Assembly: GCA_040385825.1 (NCBI GenBank)
Contig: JAZKGQ010000003.1
Span: 129,562 to 193,561, forward strand
Direction of reading: 5' to 3'
Length of the DNA: 64,000 nt
Source of the DNA: JANNNF01 sp040385825
GTDB lineage: Bacteria; Pseudomonadota; Alphaproteobacteria; Rhodobacterales; Rhodobacteraceae
Within the stretch, counting starts at the first letter, position 1; the number at the start of each line of letters is the position of its first letter. A program made the position numbers and the translations under genes. The notes below the pieces were generated by a model, which saw only the letters and a program-made list of their open reading frames with translations, had not been told where the DNA came from and did not search any database. Below are positions 25,182 through 33,290 of this stretch, piece after piece.

Positions 25182-26422
25182 GGGGCCAGCCCCGCCATGA
25201 CCGCAGCCTCCTTGAGGAAGGACAGCGACGAGGCCTGACCGTCGAAATAGGTCTTTGCCTCGGCATAGATGCGGGCCGCTTCGTCCTGGCGTTTCAGCAC
25301 GCCAAGCGCGCGGATCAGCTGGCCCCATTCCTCGACCGTGCCGCCCTCGGTGGCCAGACGCCCCGACAGTTGCGCCACCATGCCTTCCACCATCGCCGCC
25401 TGATCTTCGGCCGACTGGCCTGCGGCATCCGCCACATCGCCGGCCGTCGGGCCGCGCAAGGGGGGCAGCTCATACCGCACCCCAGCGCGATAGACGATGT
25501 CGGGCATCTGCGCCCGGATCAGCGGCACCCATGGTGCTTCGGGCGGGCTTTCTTCAAGCAGGCGACGCCAGAGCAGGAAGGTGCGGTCCTGCCGCCCGCC
25601 CTGGGCAAACATCAGCCCCGAGAAATAGCGCGCCACCGGGTTTTTCGGGTCTTTCTGCAGGGCGCGCACCAGATCGGCCTCGGCCTCGGGCGAGACATAG
25701 CCGCCCGCCGCACGAATGCGCAGTTCGGCCAGTTCCGCGTGATCCTTGGCTGTGGCAGCGGTGCCCTTGGCGGCAATCAACTGCTCGGTCGCGGTCTGGG
25801 CGGCGGCGAGGTTGCCAAGGGCCGTCTCGTTGCGGGCCAGCAGTTCAAGCCCCTGCACGTCGCCGGGACGGTCCGCGACGGCGGCGCGCAATCTGGTCAT
25901 GAGCTGGGCAAACTCGGCGTCAGGGGCGGGCGGGGCAGGGGCTGCAAGCTGGGCTTCGGCGGCGGCCTGGCTGGGGCGGGTGCGCATCATCTCATCAGAC
26001 TGGGCCAGACGGCTGGCCAGCGGCAGATCGGGATAGCCCGGCGCGCCAATACGCGCATAGAACACCACTGCCGCCACCAGAGCCACGCCCACCACCAGCA
26101 GCGGCCCGACGAGTTGCCGGTCCGTCCCGGAATGGGACGCGGCACCGGATGCTGCATCGGAAGCGGCTGAGGGCAGGGGCTTCGCCGCCTCGGCGCGGCT
26201 GGCCTCGAGCAGGCGGCGGCTGATCTCGGTCCGCAGCCGCTGTGCCTCGGCCGGGTCGACGGTGCCGCGCGCAAGATCGCGGTCAACCTCGGCCAGTTGA
26301 TCGCTGTAGACGCGCAGATCGGACGGGCTGGCCTGCTGCGGCCGCCGCAGCGCCTGCCACAGCACCACAGCCACGCCCGCCAGCATGACTGCCACCGCCA
26401 CCCAGAATGCCAAATCAGCCAT
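25178..26422 (-). CDS. ccmI: Cytochrome c biogenesis protein CcmI
   Basis: A 414-residue membrane-anchored chaperone that holds apocytochrome c for haem ligation. It has a first span at residues ~3-25 (LAFWVAVAVMLAGVAVVLW), a cytosolic loop with VYSDQLAEVDRDLARGTVDP (the signature of the N-terminal region), a second span near residue 105, and a long periplasmic TPR-like part. I chose the ATG at 26422 because it puts the span at the N-terminus; the frame extends 98 codons upstream through a 15-bp tandem repeat. Other ccm genes (ccmA, ccmB) lie 36 kb away on the other strand. Confidence 0.9.
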   Translation of the reverse strand: MADLAFWVAVAVMLAGVAVVLWQALRRPQQASPSDLRVYSDQLAEVDRDLARGTVDPAEAQRLRTEISRRLLEASRAEAAKPLPSAASDAASGAASHSGTDRQLVGPLLVVGVALVAAVVFYARIGAPGYPDLPLASRLAQSDEMMRTRPSQAAAEAQLAAPAPPAPDAEFAQLMTRLRAAVADRPGDVQGLELLARNETALGNLAAAQTATEQLIAAKGTAATAKDHAELAELRIRAAGGYVSPEAEADLVRALQKDPKNPVARYFSGLMFAQGGRQDRTFLLWRRLLEESPPEAPWVPLIRAQMPDIVYRAGVRYELPPLRGPTAGDVADAAGQSAEDQAAMVEGMVAQLSGRLATEGGTVEEWGQLIRALGVLKRQDEAARIYAEAKTYFDGQASSLSFLKEAAVMAGLAP

Positions 26423-26427
26423 ATCGC

Positions 26428-26464
26428 CAGTCCCTGCCCATTCAGTCCCCGCCCGTTCAGTCCC
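26428..26464. repeat. 15-bp tandem repeat before ccmI
   Basis: CAGTCCCTGCCCATT, then CAGTCCCCGCCCGTT, then a partial CAGTCCC, just upstream of the ccmI start. The unit is a multiple of three and so keeps the upstream frame open, which makes longer ccmI start calls unreliable. Confidence 0.6.
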
Positions 26465-26631
26465 ATCTAATCGCTTGGGGGGCGGCACAAAAGAGCCAAA
26501 CCGCCGCAGCCCCGGTGGGAAGGACGAAAGTGGCATATGTCGTGTTTTTCCCGATTGTGCCGCTGGCGGGTGCAGATATACCGGGGCGATGGCCCAAATG
26601 GGCAGCAAGATTGCACCTGTGGGGGGCCACG

Positions 26632-27879
26632 ATGAAACGCTATTCGGTCTTTGCCATCGCGCGTGAGGCGCTGCGCTATCACACCGGCTGGGAAAAGGCC
26701 TGGGGCAACCCCGCACCCAAGGCCCAGTATGATGCGATCATCGTGGGGGCCGGCGGGCATGGTCTGGCGACGGCCTATTATCTGGGCAAGAACCACGGCA
26801 TCACCAATGTAGCCATCATCGAGAAGGGCTGGCTTGGCGGCGGCAACACCGGGCGGAACACGACCATCATCCGGTCGAACTATCTGCAAGACCCCTCGGC
26901 CGCGATCTATGAAAAGGCGCGCAGCCTGTACGAGACGATGAGCCAGGATCTGAACTACAACGTCATGTTTTCCCCTCGGGGCGTGATGATGCTGGCCCAG
27001 ACCCACCATGAGGTGCGGGGGTATCTGCGCACGGCGCATGCCAACGCGCTGCAAGGGGTGGTGACCGAATTCATCACGCCGCAGCGGGTGAAAGAACTGT
27101 GCCCGATCCTGAACATCGACGGGCCGCGCTATCCGGTTCTGGGCGCGCTGTGGCAGCCGCGTGGCGGCACCGGGCGGCATGATGCCGTGGCCTGGGGCTA
27201 TGCGCGGGCCTGTTCGGCCATGGGCATGGACATCATCCAGCAATGCGAGGTCAAGGGCGTGCGGTCCGAGGGCGGCGTGGTGACCGGGGTGGAAACCACC
27301 AAGGGCTTCATCGGCTGCTCGAGGCTGGGCATCGTGGTGGCGGGGCATTCCGGCCAGGTGGCCGATATGGCGGGCTTCCGCCTGCCGGTCGAGGCTGTGG
27401 CCCTGCAGGCGCTGGTCAGTGAACCGATCAAGCCCTGCATGGATGTGGTGGTGATGGCCAACACCGTGCATGGCTACATGTCGCAATCCGACAAGGGCGA
27501 AATGGTGATCGGCGGCGGCACCGACGGGTTCAACAATTACACCCAACGCGGGTCGTTCCACCACATCGAGGAAACCCTGCGCGCGCTGATCGAAACTTTC
27601 CCGATGCTGTCCCGGCTGAAGATGCTGCGGCAATGGGGCGGGATCGTGGACATGACCGGGGACCGTTCGCCGATCATTTCCAAGACGCCTTTGGGCAACT
27701 GCTTCATCAACTGCGGTTGGGGCACCGGCGGCTTCAAGGCCATTCCGGGGTCGGGCTGGGCGATGGCCGAACTGATGGCCAAGGGCGAACCGGGGCCGCT
27801 GGCGGCAGCGTTCAACATGTGGCGCTTCAAGGAAGGCCAGTTCATCGACGAGTCGGTGGCGGCAGGGGTGGCGCATTGA
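26632..27879 (+). CDS. soxB: Sarcosine oxidase subunit beta
   Basis: A 415-residue subunit of the heterotetrameric enzyme that oxidatively demethylates sarcosine to glycine, using FAD and covalent FMN and passing the methyl group to THF. The start MKRYSVFAIAREALRYHTGW is family-typical. An FAD-binding motif follows (AIIVGAGGHGLATAYYLG, residues ~35-52). His183 in TGRHDAVAWG matches the position that carries covalent FMN in the characterised enzyme. First gene of the sox set, but separated from soxD by 700 bases with an extra gene and hairpins. Confidence 0.95.
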   Translation: MKRYSVFAIAREALRYHTGWEKAWGNPAPKAQYDAIIVGAGGHGLATAYYLGKNHGITNVAIIEKGWLGGGNTGRNTTIIRSNYLQDPSAAIYEKARSLYETMSQDLNYNVMFSPRGVMMLAQTHHEVRGYLRTAHANALQGVVTEFITPQRVKELCPILNIDGPRYPVLGALWQPRGGTGRHDAVAWGYARACSAMGMDIIQQCEVKGVRSEGGVVTGVETTKGFIGCSRLGIVVAGHSGQVADMAGFRLPVEAVALQALVSEPIKPCMDVVVMANTVHGYMSQSDKGEMVIGGGTDGFNNYTQRGSFHHIEETLRALIETFPMLSRLKMLRQWGGIVDMTGDRSPIISKTPLGNCFINCGWGTGGFKAIPGSGWAMAELMAKGEPGPLAAAFNMWRFKEGQFIDESVAAGVAH

Positions 27880-27917
27880 TGGCGCCGCTGCACCCGAAAT
27901 CCTTTGACGGATCTTGT

Positions 27918-27962
27918 CCGGAATTTTCAACAATTCCGGGCCGGATTGTTCAGACAATCCGG
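27918..27962. other. Two adjacent perfect hairpins after soxB
   Basis: CCGGAATT-N6-AATTCCGG (27918-27939) is followed one base later by CCGGATTGT-TCAG-ACAATCCGG (27941-27962). Neither is followed by a T-run. The shared CCGGAtT arms make them look like a tandem pair: a repeat-type palindrome, an operator, or an RNA-stabilising structure at the end of soxB. Confidence 0.6.
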
Positions 27963-28087
27963 GTTGCCGGTGAACGCCGTTTTGCGCCGATCCGGGGCGG
28001 AGCTGCATCTGTGCATGGCAGCGAAGGGAACCAAACCGCCGCATCCGCCGTTGTAGGGGCAGTTATCCCCTCAACGGAGAACCCGAA

Positions 28088-28510
28088 ATGTCTGACCAAT
28101 ACGCACCCCAAACCCCGCCCGTCCATCGCCCCGGCATGGACCCCGACCGCAACCTGCGCACCGACCCGCCGGGGCCGCCCATCCAGCAAGTCCAAGTCTC
28201 GTCCGGCTTTGGCACGGGGGCCATGGTGGCTGGCGTTTTTGTCGTGGTCGGCTTGCTGGCCTTTGCGTTCTATTCGCCCGGCGATGCGCCGGCACCCGCA
28301 ACCACGCCCGCATCTGAAATCAACATCGACAACAGCGCACCCGCAGCTCCGGCTGTCACCCCTGACGCGCCTGCCGCAACCGTTGTCGAACCGGCAGCTC
28401 CCGAAGCTGTCGCCCCGGATGCCGTCGCACCCGATGCTGTCGCACCCGATGCTGTCGCACCTGACGCAACAGCCCCTGCGGCACCCGCTGCCCCTGCGCC
28501 GCAGCCGTAA
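28088..28510 (+). CDS. Single-span membrane protein with VAPDA repeats
   Basis: A 140-residue protein of no family I recognise. Residues 1-37 are polar and Pro-rich, about residues 42-61 form one membrane span (GAMVAGVFVVVGLLAFAFY), and the rest is an Ala/Pro/Val-rich tail that is probably periplasmic and unfolded. The tail includes four tandem VAPDA units encoded by a 15-bp DNA repeat. It has its own hairpin terminator and lies within the sox cluster, between soxB and soxD, where other genomes usually have no gene. A link to sarcosine metabolism is unproven. Confidence 0.7.
   Translation: MSDQYAPQTPPVHRPGMDPDRNLRTDPPGPPIQQVQVSSGFGTGAMVAGVFVVVGLLAFAFYSPGDAPAPATTPASEINIDNSAPAAPAVTPDAPAATVVEPAAPEAVAPDAVAPDAVAPDAVAPDATAPAAPAAPAPQP
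28406..28465 (+). repeat. 15-bp coding tandem repeat (4 units)
   Basis: Four in-frame copies of a GCTGTCGCACCCGAT-like unit, with one to three differences between units, encode the VAPDA repeats. The number of units is likely to vary between strains by slippage. Confidence 0.85.
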
Positions 28511-28538
28511 CGCGACCTCACCTGACCTGACCAACGCC

Positions 28539-28568
28539 ATGGGCGGGCACCTTCCGGTGTCCGCCCAT
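28539..28568 (+). terminator. Terminator-like hairpin before soxD
   Basis: A 13-bp stem, ATGGGCGGGCACC against GGTGTCCGCCCAT with one G-T pair and a TTCC loop, followed by TCCTTTA. It ends only 20 bases before the soxD start, so it either separates soxDAG from the upstream genes or tunes read-through. Confidence 0.7.
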
Positions 28569-28588
28569 TCCTTTATGGGAGATGTGCC

Positions 28589-28924
28589 GTGCTGACCCTT
28601 GACTGTCCCTATTGCGGCGTGAAGGCCGAAGAAACCGAGCTGTCGCCCGGCTATGAGGCGCATCTGAAACGGTTCGGTCCCGGTGCCTCGGACGAAGATT
28701 TCGAGGCCTACATGTTCGCCCGCAAGAACCCCAAGGGCGTGCATTTTGAACGCTGGCGGCATTCGTTCGGCTGCGGAAAATGGTTCCTCGCCGCCCGCTG
28801 CACCGCGACGCTGGAGGTGTTCGGCACCTATCCGGCGCAGGTCGGTGCCCCCCCGCAAGACATCATCGACAAGATCAAGGCTCGTCGCCCCGATTGGCAG
28901 CCCGACTGGAAGGAAACCGCATGA
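28589..28924 (+). CDS. soxD: Sarcosine oxidase subunit delta
   Basis: A 111-residue zinc-binding subunit of the heterotetramer. Ligands can be read as Cys6 and Cys9 (LDCPYCG) plus His58 and Cys62 (RHSFGCGKWF), matching the arrangement of the structurally known enzyme. The start at 28589 is GTG. Its stop overlaps the soxA start (ATGA), giving coupled translation. Confidence 0.94.
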   Translation: MLTLDCPYCGVKAEETELSPGYEAHLKRFGPGASDEDFEAYMFARKNPKGVHFERWRHSFGCGKWFLAARCTATLEVFGTYPAQVGAPPQDIIDKIKARRPDWQPDWKETA

Positions 28925-31896
28925 GCACGCGTCTGGCCACTGGCGGGCGGTTGATCGACCGTTCTGCGTCTTGTGATTTCACCTTCAACGGCAAGCGGTT
29001 GCGCGGGTTTCAGGGCGATACCCTGTCGGCGGCCCTGCTGGCGAACGATCAGATGCTGGTCGGGCGCAGTTTCAAATACCACCGCCCGCGCGGCATCGTG
29101 GCGGCGGGTCCAGAGGAGCCGAACGCCCTGCTGACGCTTGGAACCGGCGCACGCAGCGAACCCAACCAGCGCGCGACCACGACCGAATTGTTCGACGGGC
29201 TGACGGCGGCCAGCCAGAACCACTGGCCGTCGCTGGAGTTCGACGTGGGCGTGGTGAACAATTATGCCGCCCGCGCCCTGCCTGCCGGCTTCTACTACAA
29301 GACCTTCATCTACCCACGCGCGGCGTGGAAACATGTGTTCGAGCCGATCATCCGCAAATCGGCGGGCCTTGGCCCGGCACCGCGGGAGAAGGACGTGGAC
29401 CGGTACGAGCAGGCCTATGCCTTCTGCGATGTGCTGGTGGTGGGCGGTGGCATTGCGGGCTTGCAGGCGGCGCTGGTTGCGGGCCGTGCGGGCAAGCGGG
29501 TGATGCTGCTGGAACAGACTGCCCATTGGGGCGGACGTGCGCCGGTGGACGGCGACGTGATCGACGGGCTGGCAGCGACGGATTGGGTGAAGACCGCCGT
29601 GCAAGCCCTTGACGACATGGACAATGTCACCATGCGCAACCGCACCCAGGCTGCGGGCGTCTATGACCATGGCTATGTGCTGGCCGATGAACATATCGCC
29701 GACCACACCCCCGGCGATGGCCGCCCGCGTCAACGCTTGTGGCGCATTCGTGCCGGGCAGATCGTCACCGCCACGGGGGCGATCGAGCGGCCCTTGTCCT
29801 TTGCGGGCAACGATGTTCCGGGCGTGATGCTGGCGGCCTCGGTGCGCGATTATGTGGTGAACTTTGCCGTCAGCCCCGGCGACCGTACGGTGATTGTCAC
29901 CAACAACGACGATGCCTACCGCACCGCGATTGCGCTGCGCGAGGCAGGGCTTGCCGTGCCCGCCATCATCGACGCGCGGCGCGAGGTTTCTGGCGATCTG
30001 ATCGACCGGGCGCGGGCGCTTGGCATCCGCATTGATCTGGGCCGGGCTGTGGCCTCGGTCAAAGGGTCCAAGCGGGTGACGGGTGTGGCGATCTGCCTTG
30101 CCGCTGGCGAAGGCGCCGTGCTGGACGAAATCCCCTGCGACGCGGTGGCCATGTCGGGCGGCTGGTCGCCCGTGGTGCATCTGTGGAGCCACTGCGGCGG
30201 CAAGCTGGAATGGAACCGCAAGCGCAACTTCTTTGCCCCCGATGCCGCCCGCCCGCCCGTCAACCATGACGGCTCGGCGATGGTGGTGGCGGTCGGGGCT
30301 GCCAATGGCGCGCTGACGGCGGCCGAGGCTCTGGCCGATGTCGGCGCACAGATAGGCGGCGATGTGTCGCTGGCGGCTGTGGTGACGGAAGGCCAGATGG
30401 AACCCGTCTGGATCATGCCGCAGGGCGCACCCGCGGCGCTGAAGGCCAAGATGTGGCTGGATTATCAGAACGATGTGAAAGTCTCGGACGTGCAGCTTGC
30501 CGCGCGTGAAGGCTATGAAAGCGTCGAACACACCAAACGCTACACCACGCTTGGCATGGCGACGGATCAGGGGAAACTGTCCAATATCAACGGCTTGGCG
30601 GTTCTTGCTCATGCGTTGAATGAAGACATTCCTGCCGTGGGCACCACCACCTTCCGCCCGCCCTACACCCCCGTCACCCTTGGCACCCTGGCGGGTGAGG
30701 CACGGGGGAATATTTTCCAACCCTTGCGCCGCACCCCCGTTCAGGGCTGGCACGAGGCCAACGGCGCCTATTTTGAACCCGTCGGCCACTGGCGCCGCCC
30801 CTATTGCTTCCCGCGGTCGGGTGAAACGCATGCGCAGGCGGTGGAGCGCGAAGTGGTGAACACGCGGGAAAATCTGGGCCTGCTGGATGCCTCGACCCTT
30901 GGCAAGATCATCGTCAAGGGGCCGGATGCGGGGCGGTTCCTCGACATGCTCTATACCGGGGTGATGAGCACGCTGGCGGTGGGCAAATGTCGCTACGGGT
31001 TGATGTGCAACGAACAGGGCTTCCTGTCCGATGACGGCGTGGTGGCGCGGATCGACGAGGACACATTCCTGTGCCACACCACCTCTGGCGGGGCTGACCG
31101 CATCCATGCCTGGATGGAGGATTGGCTGCAATGCGAATGGTGGGACTGGCAGGTCTACACCGCCAATGTGACCGAACAATATGCGCAGGTCGCCGTGGTG
31201 GGGCCGAAGGCGCGCATCCTGCTGGAAAAGCTGGGCGGGATGGATGTGTCGAAAGAGGCGCTGCCCTTCATGCAATGGGCGGATGGCGTTCTGGCAGGCT
31301 TTCCGGTGCGGGTCTACCGGATCAGCTTTTCGGGCGAGCTGAGCTATGAAATCGCCGTGCCCGCCAGCCATGGGGCGGCGTTCTGGGAGGCTTGCGTCAA
31401 GGCCGGGGCCGATCTGGGCGCGATGCCCTATGGCACCGAAGCCCTGCATGTGATGCGCGCCGAGAAGGGGTTCATCATGATCGGCGATGAAACCGATGGC
31501 ACGGTCATCCCGCAGGATCTGGGGCTGGCTTGGGCGATCTCGAAAAAGAAGGCCGATTATCTGGGCAAGCGCGGGCAGGAACGCACCTATCTGGCCAGTG
31601 CCGACCGCTGGAAGCTGGTGGGGTTCGAGACGCTGGACGGGTCGGTCATTCCCGACGGGGCCTATATCCTGGCGCCGGGCAGCAATGCCAACGGGCAGCG
31701 CAATGTGCAGGGGCGGGTCACCTCGACCTATCATTCGCCCACGCTGAAGCGCGGCATTGCCATGGGTCTGATCCACAAGGGGCCGGACCGGATGGGCGAG
31801 GTGGTGGAATTCAATACCGTCGCCGGCGGCACCGTGAAAGCCCGCATCTGCGATGCGGTGTTCCATGACAAGGAAGGGGCAAAGCAGAATGTCTGA
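28921..31896 (+). CDS. soxA: Sarcosine oxidase subunit alpha
   Basis: A 991-residue subunit. Residues ~15-110 form the SoxA N-terminal 2Fe-2S-fold domain without the usual cluster cysteines. Next is a dinucleotide-binding domain with VVGGGIAGLQAAL (residues ~175-190) that holds NAD. The C-terminal ~380 residues form an aminomethyltransferase (GcvT-like) domain for tetrahydrofolate, including the FSGELSYEIAVPASHGAAFW segment. Together with SoxB/D/G it makes glycine, hydrogen peroxide and 5,10-methylene-THF. It overlaps soxD by four bases and soxG by eight. Confidence 0.95.
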   Translation: MSTRLATGGRLIDRSASCDFTFNGKRLRGFQGDTLSAALLANDQMLVGRSFKYHRPRGIVAAGPEEPNALLTLGTGARSEPNQRATTTELFDGLTAASQNHWPSLEFDVGVVNNYAARALPAGFYYKTFIYPRAAWKHVFEPIIRKSAGLGPAPREKDVDRYEQAYAFCDVLVVGGGIAGLQAALVAGRAGKRVMLLEQTAHWGGRAPVDGDVIDGLAATDWVKTAVQALDDMDNVTMRNRTQAAGVYDHGYVLADEHIADHTPGDGRPRQRLWRIRAGQIVTATGAIERPLSFAGNDVPGVMLAASVRDYVVNFAVSPGDRTVIVTNNDDAYRTAIALREAGLAVPAIIDARREVSGDLIDRARALGIRIDLGRAVASVKGSKRVTGVAICLAAGEGAVLDEIPCDAVAMSGGWSPVVHLWSHCGGKLEWNRKRNFFAPDAARPPVNHDGSAMVVAVGAANGALTAAEALADVGAQIGGDVSLAAVVTEGQMEPVWIMPQGAPAALKAKMWLDYQNDVKVSDVQLAAREGYESVEHTKRYTTLGMATDQGKLSNINGLAVLAHALNEDIPAVGTTTFRPPYTPVTLGTLAGEARGNIFQPLRRTPVQGWHEANGAYFEPVGHWRRPYCFPRSGETHAQAVEREVVNTRENLGLLDASTLGKIIVKGPDAGRFLDMLYTGVMSTLAVGKCRYGLMCNEQGFLSDDGVVARIDEDTFLCHTTSGGADRIHAWMEDWLQCEWWDWQVYTANVTEQYAQVAVVGPKARILLEKLGGMDVSKEALPFMQWADGVLAGFPVRVYRISFSGELSYEIAVPASHGAAFWEACVKAGADLGAMPYGTEALHVMRAEKGFIMIGDETDGTVIPQDLGLAWAISKKKADYLGKRGQERTYLASADRWKLVGFETLDGSVIPDGAYILAPGSNANGQRNVQGRVTSTYHSPTLKRGIAMGLIHKGPDRMGEVVEFNTVAGGTVKARICDAVFHDKEGAKQNV

Positions 31897-32437
31897 TCCC
31901 ATCAGCGCCCTGAACGGGGCCAATTTCCAGGGCTTTGCCACCATCCGCGAGATCGGCCCGTTGGGCATGATTTCCCTGCGCGCCAAAGGGGTTGACGGGC
32001 TGGCTGCCGCCATCAAGGCGGCGGTCGGCACGCCGGTTCCGGGCCAGCGGCAGATCGAGGCCTCGGGCGTCTATGCCTGCGGCTGGATGTCGCCGGACGA
32101 ATACCTGCTGATCCTGCCTTACGGGCAGGTGGCCCAAGGGCTGGCGGCGATTGCCACCGCCCTTGCGGCCCAGCATCATCTGGCGGTCGATGTGTCCGAC
32201 GCGCGCGCGGTGTTCCGCATCGAGGGTGACAAGGCGGCACAGGTGCTGACGAAACTGTCGCCCACCGATCTGGGGGCGATGGCCCCGAACGAGCTGCGCC
32301 GCAGCCGGGTGGCACAGGTGGCGGCGGCCTTCTGGGCGCAGGATGGCGGCTATACGCTGGTCTGTTTCCGGTCGGTCGCGGGCTATGTCATGGGTCTGCT
32401 GACCCATTCGGCGCAAAGCGGCAGCGAGCTGGGCTGA
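31889..32437 (+). CDS. soxG: Sarcosine oxidase subunit gamma
   Basis: A 182-residue gamma subunit, the least conserved of the four. The start at 31889 overlaps the soxA stop. The segment ACGWMSPDEYLLILPYGQVA, with VDVSDARAVFRIEGDKAAQV and the C-terminal CFRSVAGYVMGLL, fits SoxG and its relation to the GcvT fold. It completes the soxBDAG set. No terminator stands out between here and sodB, although 146 bases of non-coding sequence with a fresh ribosome binding site precede sodB. Confidence 0.92.
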   Translation: MSDPISALNGANFQGFATIREIGPLGMISLRAKGVDGLAAAIKAAVGTPVPGQRQIEASGVYACGWMSPDEYLLILPYGQVAQGLAAIATALAAQHHLAVDVSDARAVFRIEGDKAAQVLTKLSPTDLGAMAPNELRRSRVAQVAAAFWAQDGGYTLVCFRSVAGYVMGLLTHSAQSGSELG

Positions 32438-32583
32438 GGAGCCTGGTTTGGCGCGTTTGGTTTGCGGGGAACCAGAGGCGTGATATGGCGTTGTCTTGCG
32501 ACGCCATGCAGGATCGCCCTTGACCTTCCCCGTCCTGCCCGCCTTATTCCAGACAGCGAAATCAAACCCGACAGGAGAGTCCC

Positions 32584-33183
32584 ATGGCCTTCACCCTTCC
32601 CGATCTGCCCTATGCCCATGACGCGCTGGCGTCGCTTGGCATGTCGAAAGAGACGTTCGACTATCACCATGACATTCACCACAAGGCCTATGTCGACAAC
32701 GGCAACAAGCTGATCGCCGGGACCGAGTGGGAAAACAAGACGGTCGAGGAAATCGTCACCGGCACCTACAACAAGACCGCCGTGGCGCAGAACGGCATCT
32801 TCAACAACGCGTCCCAGCACTGGAATCATGCGCTGTTCTGGCAGGTGATGGGCCCTGGCGGCAAGACCATGCCGGGCGCGCTGGAGAAGGCTCTGGTTGA
32901 CTCCTTCGGGTCGGTTGCGAAGTTCAAGGAAGATTTCTCGGCGGCAGGGGCGGGTCAGTTCGGGTCGGGCTGGGCCTGGCTTGTGCGCGACACCGATGGC
33001 GCGCTGAAGGTGACCAAGACCGAAAACGGCGTGAACCCGCTGTGCTTTGGCCAGACCGCCTTGCTGGGTTGCGATGTGTGGGAACATTCCTACTACATCG
33101 ACTTCCGCAACAAGCGCCCGGCTTACCTCACCAACTTCCTCGACAAGCTGGTCGACTGGGAAGCGGTTGCCGGCCGTATGTGA
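32584..33183 (+). CDS. sodB: Superoxide dismutase, Fe type
   Basis: A cytosolic enzyme of 199 residues that converts superoxide to peroxide. Metal ligands are in FDYHHDIHHKAYVD, FNNASQHWNHALFW and DVWEHSYYIDF. The Gln in ASQHWNH (Gly in the Mn type) points to the iron enzyme. A strong AGGAGA lies 6 bases before the ATG. It follows soxG on the same strand, which is suggestive because sarcosine oxidase releases peroxide, but it probably has its own promoter in the 146-base gap. Confidence 0.96.
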   Translation: MAFTLPDLPYAHDALASLGMSKETFDYHHDIHHKAYVDNGNKLIAGTEWENKTVEEIVTGTYNKTAVAQNGIFNNASQHWNHALFWQVMGPGGKTMPGALEKALVDSFGSVAKFKEDFSAAGAGQFGSGWAWLVRDTDGALKVTKTENGVNPLCFGQTALLGCDVWEHSYYIDFRNKRPAYLTNFLDKLVDWEAVAGRM

Positions 33184-33200
33184 TGTGATCTGGCGGCGGA

Positions 33201-33273
33201 CCGGGGGTTTCACACCCCCGGACCCCCGTGGGATATTTATGCACAGAGGATGCAGATTTTAGACAAGTTTTAG
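33201..33273. repeat. Convergent-gap repeat, copy B, with terminator stem
   Basis: An 8-bp stem, CCGGGGGT-TTCAC-ACCCCCGG, is followed by CCCCCGTGGGATATTTATG and, after a short variable part, ATTTTAGACAAGTTTTAG. The last 18-mer and the ACCCCC/GTGGGATATTTATG parts recur exactly at copy C (53901-53992). It lies between sodB and the convergent cobA gene and presumably terminates both. Confidence 0.85.
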
Positions 33274-33290
33274 AGGTTATTCGGCGGCCA

